Part shown: in pieces, positions 1 through 6,739 of the stretch | Numbering within the stretch: position 1 is the first letter of the stretch | Layout: each line of letters begins with the position of its first letter | From: Candidatus Parcubacteria bacterium | GTDB lineage: Bacteria; Patescibacteriota; Minisyncoccia; Phycocordibacterales; UBA12088 | Reading direction: 5' to 3' | NCBI GenBank assembly: GCA_003694545.1 | Contig: RFKD01000003.1 | Span: 1 to 20,576 of the forward strand | DNA: 20,576 nucleotides | Position numbers and translations under genes: made by a program | The notes under the pieces: model-generated | Seen by the model: only the letters and a program-made list of their open reading frames with translations | The model's database searches: none | What the model was told of the DNA's origin: nothing

Positions 1-1
1 A

Positions 2-214
2 GCCGCGGGATCATGGTACACGCTCTACCTAACCTACACACTGAGGATGTTGGGTATAGATTTTTTGCCGCTTCCAATACTTCTGGTGTACTATGCGCTC
101 TTTCTCGTATTTATGGTCTTCTTCCTGAGACTGGTTGACCATATTGTGATGCTTGATTCCTTTCAGCAAGAGAGCCGCAAGCATCCCGGCGGCAACGCAC
201 CGCAAGAAATGTAG
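2..214 (+). CDS. C-terminal end of an unidentified membrane protein (partial)
   Basis: An open frame runs in from the left edge and ends at a TAG at 212-214, giving about 70 residues without a visible start. Residues 21-46 of the fragment form one strongly hydrophobic segment rich in Leu, Val, Phe and Tyr, read as a transmembrane helix. The tail that follows is polar and charged and ends in GNAPQEM. A membrane protein with a short hydrophilic C-terminal tail is all that can be said. No family could be recognised. The next gene starts about 60 bases downstream on the same strand. The upstream part would be needed to name it. Confidence 0.6.
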   Translation, partial: AAGSWYTLYLTYTLRMLGIDFLPLPILLVYYALFLVFMVFFLRLVDHIVMLDSFQQESRKHPGGNAPQEM

Positions 215-259
215 GACCTACGTCATCGCGCCCGCTCATTATCATCTCTTTATTTCCTT

Positions 260-265
260 GATAAT
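260..265 (+). promoter_or_regulatory. Possible -10 element before the quinone reductase gene
   Basis: GATAAT matches the -10 consensus at five of six positions and lies 9 bases before the ATG at 275. No convincing -35 was found. The spacing matches other genes in this window and favours 275 over the in-frame ATG at 269. Confidence 0.35.
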
Positions 266-274
266 TCCATGGAT

Positions 275-856
275 ATGCAAAAGAAAAAGATCGCTCTCTT
301 ACTTGGCCATCCTGATAAGGATTCTTTTTCCGGATCAGTTGCGGAAGCGTACGCGGCTGCGGCTGAAGAAGCGGGGCACACCGTGCGGCGTATCTACTTG
401 GGAGAAATGAAGTTCGACCCGATTTTGTGGCACGGCTATAAGGTCATCCAGGAGTTGGAACCTGATTTGGTGCGTGCGCAAGAAGACATTAAATGGGCGG
501 ACCATCTTGTGGTTGTGTATCCCAACTGGTGGAACACTATGCCGGCCCTTCTGAAAGGGTTTTTCGATCGGGCATGGCTTCCCGGGTTTGCATTTAATTT
601 TGAAAAACCGAGCGGCCGGCTCATTCAGCGAATGAAAGGGAAAACAGCGCGCGTTATTATTCTCTCAGGCACCCACTCGCCTATAATGACTTGGCTTAAG
701 TTTGGTGACTTTACCAACGAGATAGCGCGAGGCATTTTGGGTTTTTCCGGGTTTGGAGTGCGCGTAAGCGCCTTTGGACCTTGTGAGCACTGTTCAGACC
801 AACGCCGCCGGGCCTGGATGGAAAAGGTAAAAGCGCTTGCTCGAGAAGGGGCGTAG
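275..856 (+). CDS. NAD(P)H-dependent quinone oxidoreductase, flavodoxin-like fold
   Basis: The product is 193 residues from the ATG at 275 (195 from the in-frame ATG at 269). It resembles the flavodoxin-like NAD(P)H:quinone reductases (the KefF/MdaB/NQO1 group), which are FMN or FAD enzymes that reduce quinones by two electrons in the cytosol. The evidence is a beta-strand followed by GHPDKDSFSG near residues 11-20, the usual phosphate-binding region of the flavin, and YPNWWNTMPALLKGFFDRAW at residues 82-101, the hallmark segment where the W-W-N and the P-x-x-L-K-G-x-x-D-R motif contact flavin and the dimer partner. Length is normal for the family. I prefer 275 because a GATAAT -10 lies 9 bases upstream. 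The true substrate is unknown, and a role as an ancillary subunit of a potassium efflux system is possible but no such transporter is visible nearby. Confidence 0.85.
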   Translation: MQKKKIALLLGHPDKDSFSGSVAEAYAAAAEEAGHTVRRIYLGEMKFDPILWHGYKVIQELEPDLVRAQEDIKWADHLVVVYPNWWNTMPALLKGFFDRAWLPGFAFNFEKPSGRLIQRMKGKTARVIILSGTHSPIMTWLKFGDFTNEIARGILGFSGFGVRVSAFGPCEHCSDQRRRAWMEKVKALAREGA

Positions 857-878
857 CATTGGAAGAGGAGGCGAAAGG

Positions 879-887
879 TGGTAGGAT
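879..887 (+). promoter_or_regulatory. Extended -10 element before ychF
   Basis: TGG followed by TAGGAT (four of six consensus positions) ends 9 bases before the ychF ATG at 897. The TGn extension can replace a -35 in sigma-70-type promoters. A transcript would start only a few bases before the ATG. Confidence 0.35.
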
Positions 888-896
888 AGCCCCGCT

Positions 897-2015
897 ATGG
901 GCTTGTCATTAGGGATTGTCGGCTTGCCGAATGTCGGGAAATCTACCTTGTTTAACGCGCTCACGCGCAAGCAGGTTCCTGCGGAAAATTATCCCTTTTG
1001 CACCATTGATCCTTCTGTAGGGATTGTGGGCGTTCCGGACCCTACGCTAGAGCGTTTGGCGCAGATGTCTGCCTCCCGAGAGACGATTCCGGCCGTGGTT
1101 GAATTTGTGGATATCGCGGGGCTGGTGAGAGGCGCCGCGCAAGGCGAGGGGCTCGGCAACCAATTTTTGGCGCACATTCGAGAAGTGGACGCGATTGTCC
1201 ATGTGGTGCGTATTTTTGAAGATACAAACATCACCCATGTGGAAGGCGAGATTGATCCGGCGCGCGACATTGCCACGATCCACTACGAGCTTATATTGGC
1301 TGATGTGGAGACGGTCCGCAAACGGCTCGCGGCGCTTGAAAAAGATCGTAAACGGCAAGATAAAATTGCCGAGCAGAAATATGCCGCGTATAAAAAACTT
1401 GAACAAACACTGCTGAGCGGCAAGCGAGCAGCCCAGGCCATTCTTTCTCCGGAAGAGCTGGCGCTCACGCAGGAAGCGCATCTCCTTACAATGAAGCCGG
1501 TCTTGTTTGCGCTTAACGCATCCCTCACAGGCATTAACCTTCATGAACACCGACAGGACCCTCGCTGGAAGGCGTTAATGAGCACTCTTGAAGAAGAGGG
1601 CGCTCAATGGGTGGTGGTTTACGCTGGGCTGGAAGCTGAGCTTGCGGATTTGAACCCCCTGGACCGCGCTTCCTTGCGCAAAGAATTTGGCGTGCTGGAT
1701 GACGGATTGGGCGACTTAATTCGCGCGGCGCACACAACCTTGGATCGCATTACATTTTACACCACAGGCGAAAAGGAAAGCCGCGCGTGGAGTGTTCCTC
1801 GCGGGGCAACCGCGCCTGAGGCGGGCGCCGCGATCCATACTGATTTTCACGATCGTTTCATCCGAGCGGAAGTGATTAACGCCCAGAAACTACTCCAAGC
1901 AGGTTCGTATGCAGCGGCGCGTGAGCGAGGGTTGGTGCGAACTGAGGGGAAAGAGTATGTGGTGCAAAACGGAGATGTGATGCTTTTTCGCATCGCGTCT
2001 TCTCAAGGAGGGTAA
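897..2015 (+). CDS. ychF: Redox-regulated ATPase YchF (Obg/OLA1 family)
   Basis: YchF/OLA1 is a cytosolic P-loop NTPase that prefers ATP and binds the ribosome; it is linked to stress responses and translation. At 372 residues the length is typical. GLPNVGKST at residues 9-17 is the Walker A/G1 loop, and DIAGLVRGA at 72-80 is G3 with the hydrophobic Leu after DxxG that marks the HAS-GTPases. Residues from about 285 to the end form the TGS domain (RAWSVPRGATAPEAG, FIRAEVI, GKEYVVQNGDVM). The position of the family G4 motif, normally Asn-x-x-Glu, reads Asn207-Ala-Ser-Leu210 here, a departure discussed in the findings. A Shine-Dalgarno-like run lies too far upstream, but an extended -10 is close to the ATG. 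The gene ends just before the DUF5671-like gene. Confidence 0.96.
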   Translation: MGLSLGIVGLPNVGKSTLFNALTRKQVPAENYPFCTIDPSVGIVGVPDPTLERLAQMSASRETIPAVVEFVDIAGLVRGAAQGEGLGNQFLAHIREVDAIVHVVRIFEDTNITHVEGEIDPARDIATIHYELILADVETVRKRLAALEKDRKRQDKIAEQKYAAYKKLEQTLLSGKRAAQAILSPEELALTQEAHLLTMKPVLFALNASLTGINLHEHRQDPRWKALMSTLEEEGAQWVVVYAGLEAELADLNPLDRASLRKEFGVLDDGLGDLIRAAHTTLDRITFYTTGEKESRAWSVPRGATAPEAGAAIHTDFHDRFIRAEVINAQKLLQAGSYAAARERGLVRTEGKEYVVQNGDVMLFRIASSQGG

Positions 2016-2020
2016 TGATG

Positions 2021-2029
2021 TGGTACAAT
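2021..2029 (+). promoter_or_regulatory. Extended -10 element before the DUF5671-like gene
   Basis: TGG followed by TACAAT (five of six consensus positions) ends 11 bases before the ATG at 2041. AGGAGG at 2006-2011 lies 8 bases before an in-frame GTG at 2020, so two start mechanisms compete at this spot. Confidence 0.45.
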
Positions 2030-2040
2030 TGCAGTTGACT

Positions 2041-2985
2041 ATGCGGCACACCACACATTCTTCATTCTGGCTTATGCTTGTTGAAGCCGCTGTGGCGCTC
2101 GGGTTGAGCGCGGCGCTCGTAGCAGGGGGCTTCGCGTTCGTTAACTGGTGGCTCCCTGACCCAACGAACCCTTGGACGATCCGCGCGGCGCCAGATTCGC
2201 TGAGGTTTGCGATGGCGATGCTGTTTGTGCTCGCGCCGTTGTGGTGGTTGGTGCGCCGCACGCGGGAGAAAATCAAGGAAATCCACCCAGCGCATTGGTG
2301 GATCATTGGAGCGCTTGCGTTTTTGAGCGCGATTGTGCTTGCAGGAGACGCAATTACGCTCTTGTATCAGTGGTTTTCAGGGGAACTCACAGGGCGCGTC
2401 GGTGCTAAAATTACCTGGCTAGGCTTGGTTGCAGGCGGTGCGCTCGCTCTTTACGGGGGAGAAATGCGCGCGGGAGCAGTGGGAGGCGATTTTGTTCGTA
2501 AAGCTGGGACATTCGCAAGGGCAGGAGTAATGGCACTTGTGGTTTTTGTTGTCGTTGCAGGTTTTGCGTCGGTGGGATCTCCTTCATACGCGCGCAATTT
2601 GCGGTATGACGAACTGCGAGAAAACGCGCTACGCGAGTTGGTTTGGAGAATTCAGTCATACGCACTTGAGCGCGGATCTTTACCAGCGTCACTTTCTGAT
2701 GTGCTTAGCTCAGCGCATGGCGATTTGTCGCTTGAGGACCCTGAAACAGGGGATCCTTTTGATTACAAAACTCTTTCTGAGTCGTCTTTCGAACTGTGCG
2801 CTGTTTTTGCGCTTCCGTCGCCGTTAACGCGAGCGTGCGGTGAAGACCAACGATGCCGGCGCCTTGTTGGCGAGGACGATATTTCGCTTCATTCAGCCGG
2901 GAAGTGGTGCGTGACGCGGACGATAGACACGCCGTTAAAAGACGGCAGCCCAAGAATGCCGGCTCTGGTTCCTCTGCGTGATTAG
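2041..2985 (+). CDS. DUF5671-like polytopic membrane protein with soluble C-terminal tail
   Basis: The product is 314 residues from ATG 2041 (321 from GTG 2020). Five hydrophobic helices are seen at about 9-34, 54-72, 85-109, 122-141 and 159-178, followed by a roughly 135-residue soluble part. The first half matches my memory of DUF5671 proteins of Patescibacteria, which have a P-D-P motif after the first helix (LPDPTNP here) and a helix with LRFA. The tail after helix 5 contains LPASLSDVL, DPETGDPFDY and SFELCAVF, a pattern found in these proteins and reminiscent of pseudopilin-type globular domains, including a Pro-Leu-Asp-like turn and late cysteines (residues 253, 275, 281 and 295). Function is unknown; a role in the envelope is inferred. 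GTG 2020 has a good ribosome binding site, while ATG 2041 fits the leaderless pattern. I chose the latter with moderate confidence. Confidence 0.75.
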   Translation: MRHTTHSSFWLMLVEAAVALGLSAALVAGGFAFVNWWLPDPTNPWTIRAAPDSLRFAMAMLFVLAPLWWLVRRTREKIKEIHPAHWWIIGALAFLSAIVLAGDAITLLYQWFSGELTGRVGAKITWLGLVAGGALALYGGEMRAGAVGGDFVRKAGTFARAGVMALVVFVVVAGFASVGSPSYARNLRYDELRENALRELVWRIQSYALERGSLPASLSDVLSSAHGDLSLEDPETGDPFDYKTLSESSFELCAVFALPSPLTRACGEDQRCRRLVGEDDISLHSAGKWCVTRTIDTPLKDGSPRMPALVPLRD

Positions 2986-3031
2986 TCCTGTGGGGAGCGG
3001 TGTACCTGTCAGTGGTCATACACACCAGCGT

Positions 3032-5455
3032 ATGGCACATTCCTACGATCCCCACACCATAGAAGCCAAATGGCAAGCGCGGTGGGCCGCCGAGAATGTG
3101 TTTGCTGCTCGAGAAGACTTGGGAAAAAGGAAAAGCTACTTACTCGTGGAGTTCCCGTATCCTTCAGGGGCTGGGCTCCACGTTGGCCATGTGCGTTCCT
3201 ATTCTGCGATGGACGCCATTGCCCGCAAGCGACGCCGAGAAGGGCAAGAAGTACTGTACCCTATGGGTTGGGACGCGTTTGGTCTGCCGACAGAAAACTA
3301 CGCTATAAAGACAGGCCGACCTCCGCAAGAGATAACGCAGGAAAACATTGCTACCTTCCGGCGTCAACTGCAGTCATTAGGTCTATCATTTGATTGGAAT
3401 AGAGAAATTAACACGACCGACCCTTCCTACTACCGCTGGACGCAATGGATCTTTATTCAGCTTTTTAAGCGTGGGCTTGCGTATAAGGCAAAAGGATGGA
3501 TCAATTGGTGCCCCAGCTGTAAGATCGGCCTTGCGAACGAAGAAGTGGTGGATGGCGGTTGCGAGCGGTGCGGAGCACCTGTGGAGAAAAAAGAGCGGGA
3601 GCAGTGGATGCTGCGCATTACCGCGTACGCCCAGCGGCTCTACGACGATCTTGATACGGTGGATTATATTGAACGCGCCAAGGTAGGGCAGAGAAATTGG
3701 ATTGGCCCGTCAAAGGGCGCGATTATTCCTTTTGCGCTTGCTGGAGAAGAAGGCGAGGGAAAAGAAGTGGTGGAAGTATTCACCACTCGCGCTGATACAT
3801 TATTTGGCGTAACTTTCCTCGTGCTTGCTCCCGAACATCCGGCGGTGGAGCGTTTGTTGTCGTCGCTGTCTAACCGAGATGAAGTTGACGACTATGTCAA
3901 AGCGGCGCTTAAGAAGAAAGATTTTGAGCGAACCGCTGAAGGGAAGGAGAAAACGGGGATTCTCCTCAAGGGGATAATTGCCTTGCACCCCGCAACAAAA
4001 GACCCTCTTCCTGTTTTTGTTGCCGATTATGTCTTGCCGCACTACGGAACGGGGGCAGTGATGGGGGTGCCGGCGCACGACGAGCGGGACGGGGAGTTTG
4101 CTCAGCGTTACCACCTGCCTATCAAACAAGTGGTGCGGCCGCACGACGGTTCGGTAGCCTCCTTGCCCTTTGCACAAGACGGCGTGCTGGTGAATTCTGG
4201 ACAGTTTGATGGAATGACGAGTGAAGAAGCGCGCAAGGCCATCATGGACGCGGTGGGGGGGAGGGAACACACCACTTATCGCTTACGCGATTGGGTGTTT
4301 TCCCGCCAACGATATTGGGGCGAGCCTATTCCTATGGTGTATTGCGAACGCTGTGGTTGGCAGCCTCTTCCAGAAGAATCACTACCGTTGGAGTTGCCAG
4401 AATTGAAAGAATATCAGCCGACTGAAGAAGGGGATTCGCCTTTAGCGCGTCTTGAAGAGTGGGTGCGGACCACCTGCCCCGCCTGTGGCGGGCCCGCCCG
4501 GCGTGAGACCGATGTGATGCCGAATTGGGCGGGCTCGTCTTGGTACTACCTTCGCTACACCGATCCATACAACAACGAGGCGCTTGCGTCTTCAGAAAAA
4601 CTGGCTTACTGGATGCCGGTGGATTGGTACAATGGCGGGATGGAACACACGACCTTGCACCTTTTATATTCGCGTTTCTGGCACAAGTTCCTTTACGACA
4701 TAGGCGTTGTCCCCACCCAGGAACCCTATGCGCGGCGGACTTCGCAAGGACTTATCCTTGCGGCCGATGGCTCAAAGATGTCGAAGTCGAAAGGAAACAC
4801 CGTTAACCCCGATGAGGTGGTGGAACAATATGGCGCCGATACGCTGCGCGCTTACGAAATGTTTATGGGACCGTTTGACCAACCGGTCGCGTGGTCGATC
4901 AATGGGCTCGTTGGCATTCGGCGTTTTTTGGAGCGTGTTTGGAGCTTGTTGGAGCGGGTTGAAGAACGCCAACCTTCTCAAGAGGCGCTCACCTTGATGC
5001 ATCGCACTATCAAAAAGGTATCAGAAGACATTGAAGCGATGAAATTTAATACCGCCATTGCCGCTTTGATGGAATACACGAATGCGCTGATGAAAGAGGC
5101 AAGTATCCCCAAAACCGCTCTCGCGGCTCTGTTTTCGCTTTTGGAGCCGTTTGCGCCGCACATTGCCCATGAGGGATGGGAGCGCCTTGCGGGAAAAGGG
5201 GCCTTGCTGTGTAAGGAACCATGGCCCCAGTGGGACCCAGCGGTTTTGCAAGAGGGCGAGGTCACCGTAGCCGTGCAAATCAATGGCAAGACCCGTGCCA
5301 CTGTTTCTGTTGCAGCAGGATCCACAGAAGAAGACATCCACAAGGCGGCGCTTGCGCATCCGCGCGTAGCGCAAGCGCTTGCCCAACAAAACATTCAGCG
5401 TGTCGTTGTAGTTCCAGGCCGTGTGGTGAATTTTGTGGTAAGGGAGAGACAATGA
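3032..5455 (+). CDS. leuS: Leucyl-tRNA synthetase
   Basis: LeuRS is the class I enzyme that charges tRNA-Leu in the cytosol and edits mischarged norvaline and isoleucine. From ATG 3032 the product is 807 residues, normal for the bacterial type. HVGH at residues 50-53 is the HIGH signature, preceded by FPYPSGAGL. KMSKS sits at 582-586. Between them lie the zinc-type pairs CPSC and CERC, the CP1 editing domain with TTRADTLFG and GTGAVMGVPAHDERDGEF (the Asp that discriminates against leucine is in this segment), and the leucine-specific region with CERC and CPAC. The anticodon-binding domain and a C-terminal domain ending near VNFVVRERQ follow. An in-frame GTG at 2978 would add 18 residues unlike any LeuRS start; MAHSYDPHTIEAKWQ fits the family. 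No T-box leader is seen. Confidence 0.97.
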   Translation: MAHSYDPHTIEAKWQARWAAENVFAAREDLGKRKSYLLVEFPYPSGAGLHVGHVRSYSAMDAIARKRRREGQEVLYPMGWDAFGLPTENYAIKTGRPPQEITQENIATFRRQLQSLGLSFDWNREINTTDPSYYRWTQWIFIQLFKRGLAYKAKGWINWCPSCKIGLANEEVVDGGCERCGAPVEKKEREQWMLRITAYAQRLYDDLDTVDYIERAKVGQRNWIGPSKGAIIPFALAGEEGEGKEVVEVFTTRADTLFGVTFLVLAPEHPAVERLLSSLSNRDEVDDYVKAALKKKDFERTAEGKEKTGILLKGIIALHPATKDPLPVFVADYVLPHYGTGAVMGVPAHDERDGEFAQRYHLPIKQVVRPHDGSVASLPFAQDGVLVNSGQFDGMTSEEARKAIMDAVGGREHTTYRLRDWVFSRQRYWGEPIPMVYCERCGWQPLPEESLPLELPELKEYQPTEEGDSPLARLEEWVRTTCPACGGPARRETDVMPNWAGSSWYYLRYTDPYNNEALASSEKLAYWMPVDWYNGGMEHTTLHLLYSRFWHKFLYDIGVVPTQEPYARRTSQGLILAADGSKMSKSKGNTVNPDEVVEQYGADTLRAYEMFMGPFDQPVAWSINGLVGIRRFLERVWSLLERVEERQPSQEALTLMHRTIKKVSEDIEAMKFNTAIAALMEYTNALMKEASIPKTALAALFSLLEPFAPHIAHEGWERLAGKGALLCKEPWPQWDPAVLQEGEVTVAVQINGKTRATVSVAAGSTEEDIHKAALAHPRVAQALAQQNIQRVVVVPGRVVNFVVRERQ

Positions 5456-5476
5456 CCGCCGTAGAGAGACAGTTGA

Positions 5477-5504
5477 TTGACTTTGGTAAAAAATGTGTTA
5501 TTAT
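5477..5504 (+). promoter_or_regulatory. Sigma-70-type promoter of the sigma4/HARE gene
   Basis: TTGACT (5477-5482) is a five-of-six -35 element. It is separated by 16 bases from TATTAT (5499-5504), a five-of-six -10 preceded by TGT, so the -10 is extended. The predicted transcript would begin about 5511, only a few bases before ATG 5515. This is the clearest promoter in the window and decides the start of the gene. An overlapping TTGATT at 5473-5478 is a weaker alternative -35. Confidence 0.65.
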
Positions 5505-5514
5505 TTACGCGTAT

Positions 5515-6603
5515 ATGCCTCAACAACAGGGGAAAACCGCGAAGCAAAGGGTGACGCTTTCTTTTCGCCCCACAAAAGTGGTTGATCGGCTCTTACGCGA
5601 AGTTCCCGAGCGAGTTCGGGATGTGCTGACTCGCCGCTTTGGTCTCGGAAAAGATGAAGAGCGGCAAACCCTTGAAGCCATTGGAAAGCGCTATGGCATT
5701 ACGCGGGAACGCGTACGCCAGATTGAGCTATACGGCCTGTCATTGATTCGAAAAAGCGCTGTGTACCGAGAGATGGGGCCGGTGTTTGAAGAATTAACCC
5801 GCGCGGTTGACGCTTTGGGCGGCGTCGTGCCTCACGAGGATCTCTTTTCTTTCTTGGCCTCTCATCGATCCTCCGAAAACGCGCTGTTTTTCCTTATGAC
5901 GGTGGGTGACGAATTTTTCCACGCGAAAGAAACGCCTGAGTTCCGCGCTCACTGGTTTTTGGACCCGCGACTTTCCCAAAAAGTTCAAGAAGCGTTGCGC
6001 AATTTGTACCACGAGCTTCCCGACGACGCATTAGTTCCGGAGCACGAAATGATCGACCGCTTCCTCCGTCATTTACAAGGCGTGAACGATCGCTATTTCA
6101 ATGAAGAGGTGGTCACGCGTTGGTTGTTTATCGCGAAAAAACTCGGCCGCAACCCTTTGGGGGAATGGGGAAAAACTAACGCGCCGCACATACGTTTGCG
6201 CGGCATTCGCGACTATGCTTACGCGGTTTTGCGCCGGCACGGATCTCCTATGCATTTCCGCGAGGTGGCGCGGGTGATAACTGAACTTTTCCAACGCAAA
6301 GCGCACGAAGCGACGACCCACAACGAGCTTATTAAGGACCCCCGTTTCGTTCTCGTAGGGCGCGGTGTGTACGCTTTGCGCGAATGGGGATACGAAGAAG
6401 GGGCGGTGAAAGACATCATAGAGCGCGTCTTGAGGGAGCATGGCCCTTTGCCGCCAAAAGCTATAGTTGATTTTGTGAAGCGTGAGCGGTATGTCAAAGA
6501 CGCCACCATTTTAGCGAACCTCCACGACACGACGCGGTTCCGCCGCCTAGCCGACGGCCGTTATGCGCTTGCGCGTGATGTTGTAGTAATAAACCAGCCC
6601 TAA
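5515..6603 (+). CDS. Sigma-70 region 4-like DNA-binding protein with HARE-HTH domains
   Basis: The product has 362 residues. Residues 31-82 resemble sigma-70 region 4: VRDVLTRRFGL, then EERQTLEAIGKRYGITRERV and RQIE, the turn-helix that reads -35 boxes. Regions 1-3 of a true sigma factor, including the -10-reading region 2, are absent, so it cannot be a complete sigma factor. Residues 83-225 are helical and unassigned. Residues 230-292 (LRGIRDYAYAVLRRHGSPMHF through GRGVYAL) look like a HARE-HTH domain, the winged-helix fold also found in RNA polymerase delta (RpoE) and restriction enzymes. A second, weaker repeat follows at 297-352 (GPLPPKAIVDFV, DGRYAL). A longer frame from 5221 would overlap leuS and has no family support. 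The promoter at 5477-5504 lies just before the ATG. Role inferred: a transcription regulator touching RNA polymerase or promoter DNA. Confidence 0.85.
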   Translation: MPQQQGKTAKQRVTLSFRPTKVVDRLLREVPERVRDVLTRRFGLGKDEERQTLEAIGKRYGITRERVRQIELYGLSLIRKSAVYREMGPVFEELTRAVDALGGVVPHEDLFSFLASHRSSENALFFLMTVGDEFFHAKETPEFRAHWFLDPRLSQKVQEALRNLYHELPDDALVPEHEMIDRFLRHLQGVNDRYFNEEVVTRWLFIAKKLGRNPLGEWGKTNAPHIRLRGIRDYAYAVLRRHGSPMHFREVARVITELFQRKAHEATTHNELIKDPRFVLVGRGVYALREWGYEEGAVKDIIERVLREHGPLPPKAIVDFVKRERYVKDATILANLHDTTRFRRLADGRYALARDVVVINQP

Positions 6604-6628
6604 CCGTCTTGCGAGATCGCGAAGGCGG
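6604..6628 (+). terminator. Stem-loop directly after the sigma4/HARE stop codon
   Basis: CCGTCTTGCG and CGC-G-AAGGCGG form a stem of ten pairs (one G-T wobble, one bulged G) around an AGAT loop, starting one base after TAA 6601-6603. No U-tract follows, so it is at best an imperfect intrinsic terminator or an mRNA 3'-end stabiliser. The rest of the gap to 6739 (about 110 bases) shows nothing else except the promoter at 6723-6731. Confidence 0.35.
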
Positions 6629-6722
6629 GCCGCCCTGGGAGGTTGGTGAGCGTTTCAATTGAGACTCCCTACATTTTAGGGGCAGCCGGCAGGCCTCGTC
6701 GGGAATTCTCTGCCGCGCGTTG

Positions 6723-6731
6723 TGCTACAAT
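6723..6731 (+). promoter_or_regulatory. Extended -10 element before the 442-residue membrane protein
   Basis: TGC followed by TACAAT (five of six consensus positions) ends 8 bases before ATG 6740. No good -35 is visible; the extension may compensate. The position makes ATG 6740 a better start than the in-frame GTG at 6722, which lies within the element. Confidence 0.5.
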
Positions 6732-6739
6732 GTCTTACT

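Noticed and set aside
153..410. An 85-residue frame overlapping the first two genes
   Set aside because: It is a shadow in a frame other than the membrane protein tail and the quinone reductase, and has no recognisable domain.
2986..3031. T-box or other leader before leuS
   Set aside because: Only a weak inverted repeat (GGTGT/ACACC) was found and no T-box sequence. The 46 bases are too short for such a leader.
5221..5514. N-terminal extension of the sigma4/HARE frame
   Set aside because: It lies over the end of leuS, has Arg/Cys/Ser-rich shadow composition, and the promoter at 5477-5504 places the start at 5515.
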